Positions 33,267 through 42,361 are shown, counted from the first letter of the stretch. The stretch is DNA of 64,000 nt from Poriferisodalis sp022821985 (GCF_965219595.1 NZ_OZ244781.1:3596001-3660000); one strand, 5' to 3'. Made by a program: numbers and translations. Notes: a model not told the origin generated them from the letters alone.

Positions 33267-34319
33267 ATGAAGCTTGCAACCGGCGTCGGCTACTGGGCGG
33301 CTGGCCCGCCGCCTGATGCATTGGAGACGCTGCAACTCGCCGAGCAGCTCGGATTTCATTCCTTCTGGACCGCGGAGGCCTACGGCTCCGATGCCCTGAC
33401 GCCGCTGGCATGGTGGGGCAGCCACACCGAGCACATCGGGTTGGGCACCGGCATCATCCAGATCTCTGCACGCACTCCGGCCGCTGTGGGCATGGCGGCG
33501 ATCACGATGGATCACCTCAGCGGCGGCAGGTTCATCCTGGGCCTCGGCGTGAGCGGCCCGCAGGTGGTGGAGGGCTGGTACGGCCAGCCGTATCCCCGCC
33601 CGCTGGCTCGTACCCGGGAGTACATCGAGATCGTCCGGGCGATCCTCGAACGCGACAAGCCGGTGAGCTTCAGCGGCGACCACTACCAGATGCCCTACCC
33701 GGGGGGCATGGGCCTCGGCAAGCCGCTGAAGTCCACCGTGCACCCGTTGCGAGCCGACGTGCCGATCTACCTCGGCGCGGAGGGGCCGCGCAATGTGGCG
33801 CTGGCGGCCGAGCTGTGCGAGGGCTGGCTGCCGCTGTTCTTCGCCCCCAAGGACAACCAGTTCTATGCCGATGCGCTGAACGCCGGCTTCGCCGCGGCGG
33901 GCAAGCCATTGATCGGCGATGACGGGCGAATCCCCGACGATGCCGATTTCGAGGTGGTGTGCCCGATCAGCGTGGTACCCGACGACGACATCGAGCGTGC
34001 GGCCAACCGGATCCGCCCCATGCTGGCGCTCTACATGGGCGGGATGGGTGCGCGTGACGCCAATTTCCACTACGACGTGTTCTGCCGGATGGGCTACCAG
34101 CACGTCGCCGACGAGGTGCAGGACATGTACCTCACCGGCCACAAGCAGGAGGCCGCGGCGACCATCCCGATCGAGCTGGTCGAGGAGGTCTCGCTGATCG
34201 GCCCGATGGACAAGATCGCGGCAGACCTGCGGCGCTGGGACGACACCGTGGTGACCGTGCTGCAGCTCTCCGGCCCGCCGACGCTGCTGGCGGCGATGGC
34301 CGAACTGGTCGCAAACTGA
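33267..34319 (+). CDS. LLM-class (F420-type) oxidoreductase
   Basis: This luciferase-like TIM-barrel oxidoreductase has 350 residues from ATG 33267. WTAEAYGSDALTPLAWWG, IGLGTGIIQISARTPAAVGM, GRFILGLGVSGPQVVEGWYG and VPIYLGAEGPRNVALAAELC are typical of the F420-dependent LLM enzymes of actinomycetes (MSMEG/Rv3520c group). It uses F420 or FMN to oxidise or reduce an unidentified organic substrate. It begins a plus-strand run with an SDR (13-bp gap), a sulfatase and a VOC protein that may form one catabolic operon. Confidence 0.87.
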   Translation: MKLATGVGYWAAGPPPDALETLQLAEQLGFHSFWTAEAYGSDALTPLAWWGSHTEHIGLGTGIIQISARTPAAVGMAAITMDHLSGGRFILGLGVSGPQVVEGWYGQPYPRPLARTREYIEIVRAILERDKPVSFSGDHYQMPYPGGMGLGKPLKSTVHPLRADVPIYLGAEGPRNVALAAELCEGWLPLFFAPKDNQFYADALNAGFAAAGKPLIGDDGRIPDDADFEVVCPISVVPDDDIERAANRIRPMLALYMGGMGARDANFHYDVFCRMGYQHVADEVQDMYLTGHKQEAAATIPIELVEEVSLIGPMDKIAADLRRWDDTVVTVLQLSGPPTLLAAMAELVAN

Positions 34320-34332
34320 GAGGCATCTGATC

Positions 34333-35091
34333 ATGGACTTGACAGGCAAGCTGTCGGTGGTCACCGGGGGCTCCGGAGACATCGGACGGGCGATCTGCGA
34401 GGCGCTCGCTGCGGCCGGCTCAGATGTGATCGTGACCTACGTGGGCGATCAGGAACGCGCCGAAGTCAGCGCGGGGCTGGTGCGCGACACTGGCCGACAG
34501 GCCAGCATCTTGCAGCTCGACCAGCGCGACGAGGCCTCGATCGACGCGGCCGCGGCGGCGATCGCTGCACACGGGCGCTGCGATGTGCTCGTCAACAACG
34601 CGGCATGGAACATCGGCATCCCGTTCAGACATCTCGAGACGCTCGACTCGGCGACGTGGGACCGGGTGCAGGAGACCAACCTGCGCGGTCCGTACCTGCT
34701 GACACGGGCGCTGGCTGAGCTGCTGGCTGCCGACGGCGGCGGGCGTGTCGTCAACATCGCCTCGGTGGGCGGTCTGTTCCCCGGCTCGAGCAGCATCGCC
34801 TACAGCTGCTCCAAGGCGGCCCTTATCCATCTCACCCACTGCCTGGCCGTGGCAATGTCGCCTTCGGTCACAGTGAACTGCGTGGCGCCGGGCCTGGTGG
34901 AAGGCACCCGCATGGCGGCCCGCCTGCCCGACGAGATCTCCGAAGGGGCTCGGCGCGCGTCGCTGCTCGGCCAAGTGGGCAGCCCGATCGACATCGCCAA
35001 CGCCACGGTGATGCTGTGCGAGGCCGAATCGATCACCGGCCAGACCGTGGTGGTCGACGGCGGCAACCCAGCCGCCATGAACTTCGGCTGA
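34333..35091 (+). CDS. Short-chain dehydrogenase/reductase
   Basis: This classical SDR (252 residues) has the cofactor motif VVTGGSGDIGRAI, NNAAWN, the catalytic Tyr and Lys in YSCSK with the preceding Ser (SSIAYSCSKAAL), and the C-terminal signature ITGQTVVVDGG. The NAD(P) preference is not clear. It starts 13 bases after the LLM oxidoreductase and precedes the sulfatase by 55 bases, so the genes are probably co-transcribed. It would oxidise an alcohol or reduce a ketone in the same route. Confidence 0.9.
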   Translation: MDLTGKLSVVTGGSGDIGRAICEALAAAGSDVIVTYVGDQERAEVSAGLVRDTGRQASILQLDQRDEASIDAAAAAIAAHGRCDVLVNNAAWNIGIPFRHLETLDSATWDRVQETNLRGPYLLTRALAELLAADGGGRVVNIASVGGLFPGSSSIAYSCSKAALIHLTHCLAVAMSPSVTVNCVAPGLVEGTRMAARLPDEISEGARRASLLGQVGSPIDIANATVMLCEAESITGQTVVVDGGNPAAMNFG

Positions 35092-35146
35092 GCCGCCTGC
35101 GCCGCCCCGGCTGCTCCGCCGCCCACACCATCGACGGGAGATCGCC

Positions 35147-36772
35147 ATGACCGCAGCCGCCAACGGCGCTCCGGCGCAGCCGAATGTGCTGTTCATCATC
35201 ACCGACCAGCAGCGCGCCGATCACACCGGCTTCGGCGGCAACGAGGTGGTACGCACGCCCAACCTCGACGCGCTGGCGGCCCGGGGAATGGTGTTCGACA
35301 ACGCCTGGGTGGCCAATCCGATTTGCATGCCGAACCGCTCCACGATCATGACCGGGCGCATGCCCAGCGCGCACGGCGTGGTCTTCAACGACCGGTCGCT
35401 CGAGCCGGGCGCCAACACCCACGTCCGGCAGTTCCGTGCAGCGGGCTATCGCACGGCGCTCATCGGCAAGTCGCACCTGCAGCACGGAATGTCGCGTAAC
35501 GCGGTGTTACCGACAGGTGCACCCGCCGGCGCAGTCGACCAGTACTGGCCGACCGGCTGGGACACGCTCGAAGATGCAGAGCGCTACGTGAACGGAGCGC
35601 CCGAATTCCCCGACAGCTTCTACGGATTCGAACACGTCGAGCTGGCCATCGACCACGGCGCACGGGTCAGCGGTCATCATCTGCAGTGGGCACTCGATCG
35701 CGGAGGCCGCCTTGAAGACCTCATGGTGCCGTTGACCGCGGAGTCACCGGCCCGCCGCCGCTCGGAACGCTGGTGGCAGGTGTACGAACCGCCCTACGGG
35801 CCGGAGCTGCACTCCACGACGTTCGTCGCCGAGCGCACGATCGCCTTCATCGAAGACGCAGTCAATCAAGGCGGACCGTGGCTGGCGTGGGCCTCCTTTC
35901 CCGACCCGCACCACCCGATGACGCCGCCCGGCGAGTGGTTCGACCGCCACCGTGCCGACGACATGGAAGTGCCCGTCTCGGTCGACGACGCCTTGGAGGG
36001 TGCCCCTCAATATGTGCAGCACATCAGCCGGCTACACCCGAGCAAACAGCGCGGCTGGGTCACGCCCTGCGGCGTGGCCGGCGACCACCAGATGCTGCGC
36101 GAGGCCCTAGCGGCCACCTACGGGATGATCGAGATGATCGATGACGGCATCGGCCAGATCCTGGCTGCGCTCGACCGGCTCGGTCAGGCCGGCAACACCA
36201 TCATCGTGTTCACCAGCGACCACGGCGACATGATGGGCGACCACGGGCTGATGCTGAAGGGATTCATGCACTACCGCGGCACCCTTGCAGTGCCGTATGT
36301 CATCGTCGACCCGCGGCGCTCGCCGGGCCGCACCCAATCGCCGGCCGGCAGCATCGACTTGGGGCCGACGCTGCTGGACCTTGCCGATCTGCCCGGCTAC
36401 GACGGCATCGGAGGCCGCAGCCTCGTGCCCATCCTGGACGACCCCGCGGCGTCTGTGCGTGACGATGTGCTCATCGAAGACGATTTCCCGGGAGCGCTCG
36501 CCTTGGACATCCTGACCCCAGTGAAGACCCGCACGCTCGTCACCGCGGATCTGCGCCTCACCCGCCACAGCGATGGCTCTGAGCAGCTCTTCGACACAGC
36601 GGCCGATCCCGACGAGGTAGCCCCGCTCGGCCACAGCGACCCGGCACGTCGTGCCGAGATGTACGAACGCCTGGCTGCTGCCCTCATGGAAGCTGACGAC
36701 ATCGCCCGCGGCATGCCTGTGCACGCGCCCTCTGCCTCGCCAAACGGGAGCGAATCCTCCTTTCGGGCATAG
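35147..36772 (+). CDS. Sulfatase (arylsulfatase/choline-sulfatase-like)
   Basis: This type I sulfatase of the alkaline phosphatase superfamily (541 residues) hydrolyses sulfate (or phosphonate) esters. The calcium-site motif is LFIITDQQRADHTG (Asp20). The formylglycine motif C-x-P-x-R is read as ICMPNRSTIMTGR with Cys60, which would need an FGE maturase. A second metal-site segment, FTSDHGDMMGDHGLMLKG, lies near 375. No signal peptide is seen, suggesting a cytoplasmic enzyme acting on an imported sulfated compound. The GGGAG ribosome-binding sequence lies before ATG 35147. Neighbouring LLM, SDR and VOC genes suggest a shared degradation route. Confidence 0.88.
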   Translation: MTAAANGAPAQPNVLFIITDQQRADHTGFGGNEVVRTPNLDALAARGMVFDNAWVANPICMPNRSTIMTGRMPSAHGVVFNDRSLEPGANTHVRQFRAAGYRTALIGKSHLQHGMSRNAVLPTGAPAGAVDQYWPTGWDTLEDAERYVNGAPEFPDSFYGFEHVELAIDHGARVSGHHLQWALDRGGRLEDLMVPLTAESPARRRSERWWQVYEPPYGPELHSTTFVAERTIAFIEDAVNQGGPWLAWASFPDPHHPMTPPGEWFDRHRADDMEVPVSVDDALEGAPQYVQHISRLHPSKQRGWVTPCGVAGDHQMLREALAATYGMIEMIDDGIGQILAALDRLGQAGNTIIVFTSDHGDMMGDHGLMLKGFMHYRGTLAVPYVIVDPRRSPGRTQSPAGSIDLGPTLLDLADLPGYDGIGGRSLVPILDDPAASVRDDVLIEDDFPGALALDILTPVKTRTLVTADLRLTRHSDGSEQLFDTAADPDEVAPLGHSDPARRAEMYERLAAALMEADDIARGMPVHAPSASPNGSESSFRA

Positions 36773-36783
36773 CCTGCGACGCC

Positions 36784-37629
36784 ATGCCGACCGACACCCT
36801 CGTCATGGATCACGTTGCCGTGGTCAGCGAACGCGCTTGGGACAACGTGATCCGATACAGCCGCGACCTGGGCGGTCGCTGGATCGGCGGCCCCGACAAC
36901 GACCCCGCGTCGCAGGCAGGCGACGATTTCTACTTCTGCCAGGTGTCGTTCGACGGCGGCGCAAGGGTCGAGATCCTCGAACCGCTCGAGCACCCCGGCA
37001 GCGATTTCCTGCACCGCTTCCTGGCCCGCAACGGCCCTGGGCCGCACCACTTCACCTTCAAGACGCCCGACTTCGTCGACACCGTCGGTGCGCTCGGCGA
37101 CGCCGGCTACAACGTCATCGGGGTCAACGAAGAGAACCCGCTGTGGAAGGAAGCGTTCCTCCACCCCAAGGACAGCTGGGGCATGGTCATCCAGATCGCT
37201 TGGGCGGGCGGCGAAGGCTGGGACGACGCCCCGCCCCTGCCGCCCACTCGCCACGGGCGGTCCACATCGTTGGCGACCGTGGTCCACTTGACGTCCGATG
37301 TACAGGCCGCGGCCGCGCTGTTCCGAGGACCGCTGGGCATGGAGCAGACCGACGAGTGGAAAGACCCCAACGTCGGAACCGGGGTGGACCTGCGCTCAGG
37401 CCCGTGGAACCTCAAGCTCATCCAGCCAACCGACGCCAACCTGGCCCACTGGATGGGCAACCGGCCGGGCCGCCTGCAGCTCCTGCACTTCCAGCTCGAC
37501 GACCCCGGCTTGGTTCCGGGCGCGCAACGGGTGGGCGTGTGCGGCGGAGGCGAGCAGCAGGACGCGATGTTCATCGTGCCGCCCGAGAACAACCTAGGCG
37601 TGCGTCTCATGCTCACGGAGCACGACTGA
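36784..37629 (+). CDS. Two-domain VOC (glyoxalase/dioxygenase-fold) protein
   Basis: This vicinal-oxygen-chelate-fold protein has 281 residues and two beta-alpha-beta-beta-beta halves (about 1-140 and 155-281). The N-half has VMDHVAVVSERAWDN and GPGPHHFTFKTPDF, with His residues that could be metal ligands. The C-half begins SLATVVHLTSDVQAAAALF. The fold includes epimerases, glyoxalases and extradiol dioxygenases, and the exact activity cannot be assigned. It follows the sulfatase by 11 bases and is likely the last gene of that unit, ending 6 bases from a convergent gene. Confidence 0.75.
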   Translation: MPTDTLVMDHVAVVSERAWDNVIRYSRDLGGRWIGGPDNDPASQAGDDFYFCQVSFDGGARVEILEPLEHPGSDFLHRFLARNGPGPHHFTFKTPDFVDTVGALGDAGYNVIGVNEENPLWKEAFLHPKDSWGMVIQIAWAGGEGWDDAPPLPPTRHGRSTSLATVVHLTSDVQAAAALFRGPLGMEQTDEWKDPNVGTGVDLRSGPWNLKLIQPTDANLAHWMGNRPGRLQLLHFQLDDPGLVPGAQRVGVCGGGEQQDAMFIVPPENNLGVRLMLTEHD

Positions 37630-37635
37630 CAGCAA

Positions 37636-38403
37636 CTACTCCGCAGCAGGCGGCTCCCAGCGGTCTACGGGCACCAGGCAGAGGCGGCGTCCAGCGATCG
37701 GGGCTGGGTGGGCGGTGGCATCAGGATGACGGCAGCGGTCGCTGGCGGACGTTGTGATGATCTCATCAAGCACGCCGTCGGTCTGCGGCCAGTCGCACCC
37801 GACCGTGAACAGCGTGCCATCGGGATCAAACCAGAAGCACTCCCCCACCTCGAGCGCCGCAACCCTCGACTGATCGACGTTGTCGCTGGCGGTCATGTAG
37901 GCGCTGGCCACGAAGATCACCAGGCCCACCACAGCGATCGCCAGCCACGGCAGCACCCGCACCACCATCGCCGCACTGCGGTGGCGGACCACGAAGCCGC
38001 CTGGGCCGCCTGGCTCAACCGTGGCGCCGCTGCGTTCGTGAGCCCACGGATCACCCAGATCAGGCTCATGCGGCTCGGTTCCCGTGCTCGATGTCGGCCG
38101 GGCAGTGGGCGCCGCTCCGGCGGCATGGTCACCAGCGGCGGCGCCTGTTGGCCGACTGCGGGCCTCCAGTTCGGCTCGCTCGGCGTCGTAGGAGCGGCGC
38201 GTTTCGGCGGAACCGAGCACGCGCCACGCTTCGTTCACTGACCGCATCCGGCTGTCGGAACGCTCGCTCTGGGCCTCTGTGACATCACCACGCTGATCGG
38301 GATGATTGGCCCGCGCCGCTCGGATCCACGCTCGCCGTATCGCGGCGGTGTCGGCGTCCGGGCGTACTCCCAGCGTCGCGTAATGATCGGGCAGTTGGGC
38401 CAC
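37636..38403 (-). CDS. J-domain membrane protein with Cys-rich ectodomain
   Basis: This 255-residue protein begins with a J-domain (about 4-80) with the intact HPD motif at 34-36 (ARANHPDQRG), the signature for stimulating DnaK ATPase. A low-complexity linker (80-140) precedes one transmembrane helix (about 147-170, LPWLAIAVVGLVIFVASAY). A C-terminal ectodomain of about 80 residues has four Cys (EVGECFWF, TVGCDWPQ, DRCRH, RRLCLVP), resembling the actinobacterial septum-formation/DUF4190-associated domain. It would couple cytoplasmic Hsp70 to the envelope. The exact role is unknown. Confidence 0.78.
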   Translation of the reverse strand: MAQLPDHYATLGVRPDADTAAIRRAWIRAARANHPDQRGDVTEAQSERSDSRMRSVNEAWRVLGSAETRRSYDAERAELEARSRPTGAAAGDHAAGAAPTARPTSSTGTEPHEPDLGDPWAHERSGATVEPGGPGGFVVRHRSAAMVVRVLPWLAIAVVGLVIFVASAYMTASDNVDQSRVAALEVGECFWFDPDGTLFTVGCDWPQTDGVLDEIITTSASDRCRHPDATAHPAPIAGRRLCLVPVDRWEPPAAE

Positions 38404-38561
38404 TGGTGGCCTCCTACCGGTGACGCTACTGCTGGCTGTCGAGCGCTACGCCGCTGCTCGGGACCCCTGTGCCCGTCCACCGACCCGGCCTCGCGACAAC
38501 CCCGTTCGCTAACGTCGCGTCCCGTTCACCCCGCAGTTCCCGACCACGAGGTCGCATCGCC

Positions 38562-40040
38562 ATGACGAACAGCCAGATCGATCCCCGCACCCCCGTTCTT
38601 GTGGGCGCTGGACAGTTCAAGCAGCGCCCTGAGGTTCCTGTCGAGGCGCTCGAACCAGTCGCCATGATGGCCGAGGCACTGGCCGCGGCTGCGCAAGATG
38701 CTGGCGCGCCGACACTGACCTGCCGGGCCACGCACACCTGGGTCGTAAAGGGCGCCTGGCCGTATTCCGACCCGGCCGCGTTGCTCAACGAGCGCTTCGG
38801 GGCCACAGGCAAAACCGGACTCTCCACCGACGGCGGCAACACACCGCAGTCGCTGGTGAATGAAGCCTGCCAACGCATCAGCGCCGGCGACGCCGACATC
38901 GTGCTGATCGCCGGAGCGGAAGGCATTTGGAGCCGACGCCGGGCGCGTCGGGCAGACCAGCGCATTCCCTACACCGACCAGACCGATGTGCGGCCCGACG
39001 AATATCTCGGCAAAGACGTCGTGATGAACAACAAGGTGGAAGCCGAACGCGGCCTGAGGGACCCGATCTGCCTCTACCCGGTCTTCGAGTCGGCCTTTCG
39101 GGCGTCGCGCGGCGAGTCGATGGACGGCCATCGCGACCGCGTTGCCGCGATGTGGGAGAAGTTCAACCAGGCAGCAGTGGCCAACCCGTACTCATGGGTG
39201 CGAACGCCCATGACGGCAGAGGAGATCCGCAACCCGAGCCCCGGCAACCGGCTCGTCGGCTTCCCCTACACGAAGTCGATGAACTCCAACTGGGATCTCG
39301 ACTTGGCCGCCGCGCTCATCATGTGCTCCGCGGAGGCGGCGACGGCCGCAGGGGTGCCCACCGACCGCTGGGTATTCCCCCATGCCGGCACGGACGGGCG
39401 CGACACCGACTTCGTGTCCAACCGGGGCGATCTGCACAGCTCCCCCGCCATCCGGGTGGCGGGCCGGCGGGCGATGGAGCTGGCAGGCGTGGACGTTGAC
39501 GACATCGACTACGTCGACCTGTACTCGTGCTTTCCCTCTGCGGTGCAGATCTCTGCCACCGAGCTGGGCCTCGGACTGGAGCGCGACCTGACGCTCACCG
39601 GCGGGCTCACCTTCGCCGGCGGACCGCTCAACAACTACGTCACCCACTCCATCGCCACGATGGCCAACACGCTGCGCGAGAACCCGGGCAGCATCGGGCT
39701 CTGCTCGGCGAACGGCGGCTACCTCACCAAGCATGCGTTCGGCATCTACTCGACCTCGCCGCCCTCCGACGGCTTCCGCCACGAAGACTGCCAGCACGAA
39801 ATCGACCAGTTCCCGTCGGTCGAGTTGGATGACGACTACAGCGGCGACGCCACCATCGAGGCCTACACCGTCATGCACGGCCGGGAGGCGCCCGAAGTGG
39901 CCTTGGCAGCGGTGCGGACGCCGAACGGGCGGCAGTGGGCCCGCTGCAGCGACCCATCGCTCATGGACGAGATGACCCAGACCGAGTTCATCGGCACCGA
40001 CGTGGTCGTCAGCGACTCCTTCGAGTTCGCACCGGCCTGA
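38562..40040 (+). CDS. Thiolase-superfamily acetyl-CoA acetyltransferase-like protein
   Basis: This thiolase-fold protein has 492 residues from ATG 38562; the frame is open 31 codons upstream. It belongs to the mycobacterial Rv1867/SCP-x-like group annotated as acetyl-CoA acetyltransferase. The N-terminal TPVLVGAGQFKQRP and the C-terminal YSCFPSAVQISATELGL and GLCSANGGYLTKHAFGIYS are recognisable. At the usual nucleophile position (near residues 91-93) the sequence reads DGGNTPQSLVN with no Cys, so classical thiolysis or condensation is doubtful. It may bind acyl-CoA or steroid-CoA. Confidence 0.8.
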   Translation: MTNSQIDPRTPVLVGAGQFKQRPEVPVEALEPVAMMAEALAAAAQDAGAPTLTCRATHTWVVKGAWPYSDPAALLNERFGATGKTGLSTDGGNTPQSLVNEACQRISAGDADIVLIAGAEGIWSRRRARRADQRIPYTDQTDVRPDEYLGKDVVMNNKVEAERGLRDPICLYPVFESAFRASRGESMDGHRDRVAAMWEKFNQAAVANPYSWVRTPMTAEEIRNPSPGNRLVGFPYTKSMNSNWDLDLAAALIMCSAEAATAAGVPTDRWVFPHAGTDGRDTDFVSNRGDLHSSPAIRVAGRRAMELAGVDVDDIDYVDLYSCFPSAVQISATELGLGLERDLTLTGGLTFAGGPLNNYVTHSIATMANTLRENPGSIGLCSANGGYLTKHAFGIYSTSPPSDGFRHEDCQHEIDQFPSVELDDDYSGDATIEAYTVMHGREAPEVALAAVRTPNGRQWARCSDPSLMDEMTQTEFIGTDVVVSDSFEFAPA

Positions 40041-40056
40041 GCGCTGGCGGGGGCAG

Positions 40057-40154
40057 GTGTCCACAAGACGCTTGCCCGATGCTCACATGTTGTCCACAAG
40101 CCGCGCCTGCAGATAGCGGCGAGCTAGGGGACTTGGCCGCCCCCTTGTGGACAG
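40057..40154. promoter_or_regulatory. Cluster of three DnaA-box-like sites upstream of ppk
   Basis: The 10-mer TGTCCACAAG occurs at 40058-40067 and 40091-40100, and inverted at 40144-40153. Read as 9-mers they are GTGTCCACA, TTGTCCACA (a perfect actinobacterial DnaA box) and CTGTCCACA. The first two are 33 bp apart, three helical turns. The third overlaps the candidate ppk -35 box. No dnaA/dnaN is nearby, so this is more likely a DnaA-controlled promoter or titration site than the chromosomal origin. Confidence 0.55.
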
Positions 40155-40174
40155 TGACACCGATTGCGTACTCT
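40145..40174 (+). promoter_or_regulatory. Candidate ppk promoter
   Basis: A -35-like TTGTGG (40145-40150) and -10-like TACTCT (40169-40174) are separated by 18 bp. This would start transcription about 55 bases before the ppk ATG. The -35 box coincides with an inverted DnaA-box-like site. Confidence 0.35.
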
Positions 40175-40237
40175 CACGGGCGCAGGGTGCTTCGCCCCGC
40201 TGTGCCTTGCATTGACCGCACAGGGGCTTGAGCCGTC

Positions 40238-42340
40238 ATGTCCGCCGCCAACGGGGCCCGATCACCCAAGCGCTACCTCAATCGAGAGTTGTCTTGGCTG
40301 GACTTCAACCATCGCGTCCTGGCACTCGCGCATGATCGAGAGCTTCCGCTGCTCGAGCGCATCAGGTTCGTGGCTATCCACGCATCGAATCTCGACGAGT
40401 TCTTCCAGGTACGGGTGCCCACGGTGCTCGACTCCATCGAGGCCGGAGTGCGCCAAGCCGGCTCCGACGGGCTGACCCCGCGGGCACAGCTCAAGGGGAT
40501 CCAGGCGGCCGCGGCCGAACAGCTCGGTGACGCTTCGTTGCTGTTCGAGGACGAGCTGCGACCGGCGCTCGCTGCGGAGGGGATCTCCTTCGTCGAACCC
40601 GACGATCTCGACGCCACCAGCCGCGCCTGGGTAGCCGAGCTCTTCAGCGAGCAGGTGTTCCCGGTGCTGACCCCGCTTGCCGTTGATCCAGCTCACCCCT
40701 TTCCGTACATCTCTGACCTATCGCTGAATCTGGCCGTGTTCGTCGAGCACTCCCGCAGCGGTCCGTCGTTCGCCCGTGTGAAGGTGCCGCCGATCCTGCC
40801 GCGATTTCTGGCTCTGCCCGACGAGCACCGCTTCATCACGCTGGAATCGGTCATCGCCTGGCATCTTGACGACCTGTTCCCGGGCGTGAAGCTGCTGAGC
40901 CACAGCACGTTCCGGGTTACCCGCGACGCTGATCTCGACATCGACGACACCGAAACCGATGACCTGCTCAAGCACATGGAGCTCGAGTTGCGCCAGCGGC
41001 GCTTCGGCGGTGCAGTGCGACTCGAGGCCGCGCCCGACCTGGGCAGTGACGCGCTGGACATGCTGACTCGCGAGCTGAAGCTGACGCACGATGACGTCTA
41101 CACCTCGAAAGGACTGCTCGGCCTGTCGGACCTGTTCGAGCTGTACGGCATTGATCGCGACGATCTCAAGACGCCGCCCCACAATCCGCGAACACCGCTG
41201 CCGCTACGCGCCTCCACTGAAGCCAGTGCGCTGCTCGCCAGCGGCACGGCGAGCCGGCGAGGCACCGCAGAGGAGTCCGAGACCGGCGCCGACTTCTTCG
41301 ACGTGCTCAAACGCCAAGACGTCCTGGTGCATCTGCCGTACGAGTCGTTCACCACCAGCCTCGACGCGTTCATCCGCCAAGCCGCCGACGATCCGGACGT
41401 GCTCGCCATCAAGCTGACCATGTACCGGACTTCGGAGCGGACCCGACTCGTCGATTCGCTCATCCGGGCTGCGGAGCGCGGCAAGCAGGTCGTGGTGGTC
41501 GTGGAGCTGAAGGCCCGCTTCGACGAGCACGCCAACATCGAGTGGGCACGCATCCTGGAGCGCGCGGGCGTGCATGTGGCCTACGGCGTCGTTGGTCTGA
41601 AGACCCACTGCAAGCTGGCCATGGTGGTGCGGCGTGAGCCCCGGGGCATCGCCCACTACTGCTTCGTCGGCACCGGCAACTTCAACGCCGACACGGCCCG
41701 CATCTACGAGGACTTCGGCCTGCTCACTGCCGACAGGGACTTTGCAGCCGACGTGGCCGCGCTGTTCAACTCGCTCACCGGCTACAGCCGCAAGACCGAC
41801 TACCGCAAGCTGGCCGTGGCACCCCACAGCCTCGGTCAATCGCTGGTCAAGCACATTGCAGCCGAGGCCGCCGAGCCCGATGGCCACATCTTCATGAAGA
41901 TGAACGCCATCGTCGACAGCGAGGTGATCGACGCCCTCTATGAGGCATCACGGCAGGGCTGCCGCATCGACCTCGTCGTGCGCGGCATCTGCTGCCTGGT
42001 CCCCGGCGTCGAGGGCATGAGCGAGAACATCTCGGTGCGCAGCATCGTGGGTCGCTTCCTGGAGCACAGCCGGGTGTACCGGTTCGGGAATACCGACCGG
42101 GGCTACACGATCCTGCTGGGCTCGGCCGACGCCATGCCGCGCAACCTGCGCTACCGCGTCGAGGCTCTGGCGCCCGTGGAGGAGCCTGCACTCGTCAGCG
42201 AGCTTGTTGATCTCACCGACATGTACCTCGACGACGGCATTGCTCGCTGGGAGCTCGGCAGCGATGGCGAGTGGGCCAAGCACTGCGGCACCGATCTGCA
42301 CGAATCGATGCTGAGGCTGCACGCCGACCGCCGCCCCTAG
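40238..42340 (+). CDS. ppk1: Polyphosphate kinase 1
   Basis: This enzyme polymerises the gamma-phosphate of ATP into polyphosphate. The 700-residue length is typical of Ppk1. The N-terminal domain carries YLNRELSWLDFNHRVL and ASNLDEFFQVRV; the head domain follows. The first catalytic phospholipase-D-like domain has TMYRTSERTRLVDSLIRAAERGKQ and the autophosphorylated His457 in GLKTHCKLAMV. The second has VRGICCLVPGVEGMSENI. It is preceded by the DnaA-box cluster and followed by the leuA leader. The 3' end overlaps the upstream side of the leu promoter. Confidence 0.96.
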   Translation: MSAANGARSPKRYLNRELSWLDFNHRVLALAHDRELPLLERIRFVAIHASNLDEFFQVRVPTVLDSIEAGVRQAGSDGLTPRAQLKGIQAAAAEQLGDASLLFEDELRPALAAEGISFVEPDDLDATSRAWVAELFSEQVFPVLTPLAVDPAHPFPYISDLSLNLAVFVEHSRSGPSFARVKVPPILPRFLALPDEHRFITLESVIAWHLDDLFPGVKLLSHSTFRVTRDADLDIDDTETDDLLKHMELELRQRRFGGAVRLEAAPDLGSDALDMLTRELKLTHDDVYTSKGLLGLSDLFELYGIDRDDLKTPPHNPRTPLPLRASTEASALLASGTASRRGTAEESETGADFFDVLKRQDVLVHLPYESFTTSLDAFIRQAADDPDVLAIKLTMYRTSERTRLVDSLIRAAERGKQVVVVVELKARFDEHANIEWARILERAGVHVAYGVVGLKTHCKLAMVVRREPRGIAHYCFVGTGNFNADTARIYEDFGLLTADRDFAADVAALFNSLTGYSRKTDYRKLAVAPHSLGQSLVKHIAAEAAEPDGHIFMKMNAIVDSEVIDALYEASRQGCRIDLVVRGICCLVPGVEGMSENISVRSIVGRFLEHSRVYRFGNTDRGYTILLGSADAMPRNLRYRVEALAPVEEPALVSELVDLTDMYLDDGIARWELGSDGEWAKHCGTDLHESMLRLHADRRP

Positions 42341-42348
42341 CGCCCGTG

Positions 42349-42354
42349 TAGACT
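42349..42354 (+). promoter_or_regulatory. -10 box for the leuA leader transcript
   Basis: TAGACT lies so that transcription would start at about 42361-42362, exactly at the GTG of the leader peptide. The leader mRNA is thus probably leaderless. No strong -35 box is seen. Confidence 0.45.
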
Positions 42355-42361
42355 GCTCTCC

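Noticed and set aside
33136..33411. N-terminal extension of trpB2 (and of the LLM gene from 33135)
   Set aside because: The two extensions overlap each other on opposite strands and lack family similarity; starts at ATG 33135 and ATG 33267 leave a normal divergent promoter.
40041..40237. Chromosomal replication origin
   Set aside because: DnaA-box-like sites are present, but only three, with no AT-rich unwinding region and no dnaA, dnaN, rpmH or parAB nearby.
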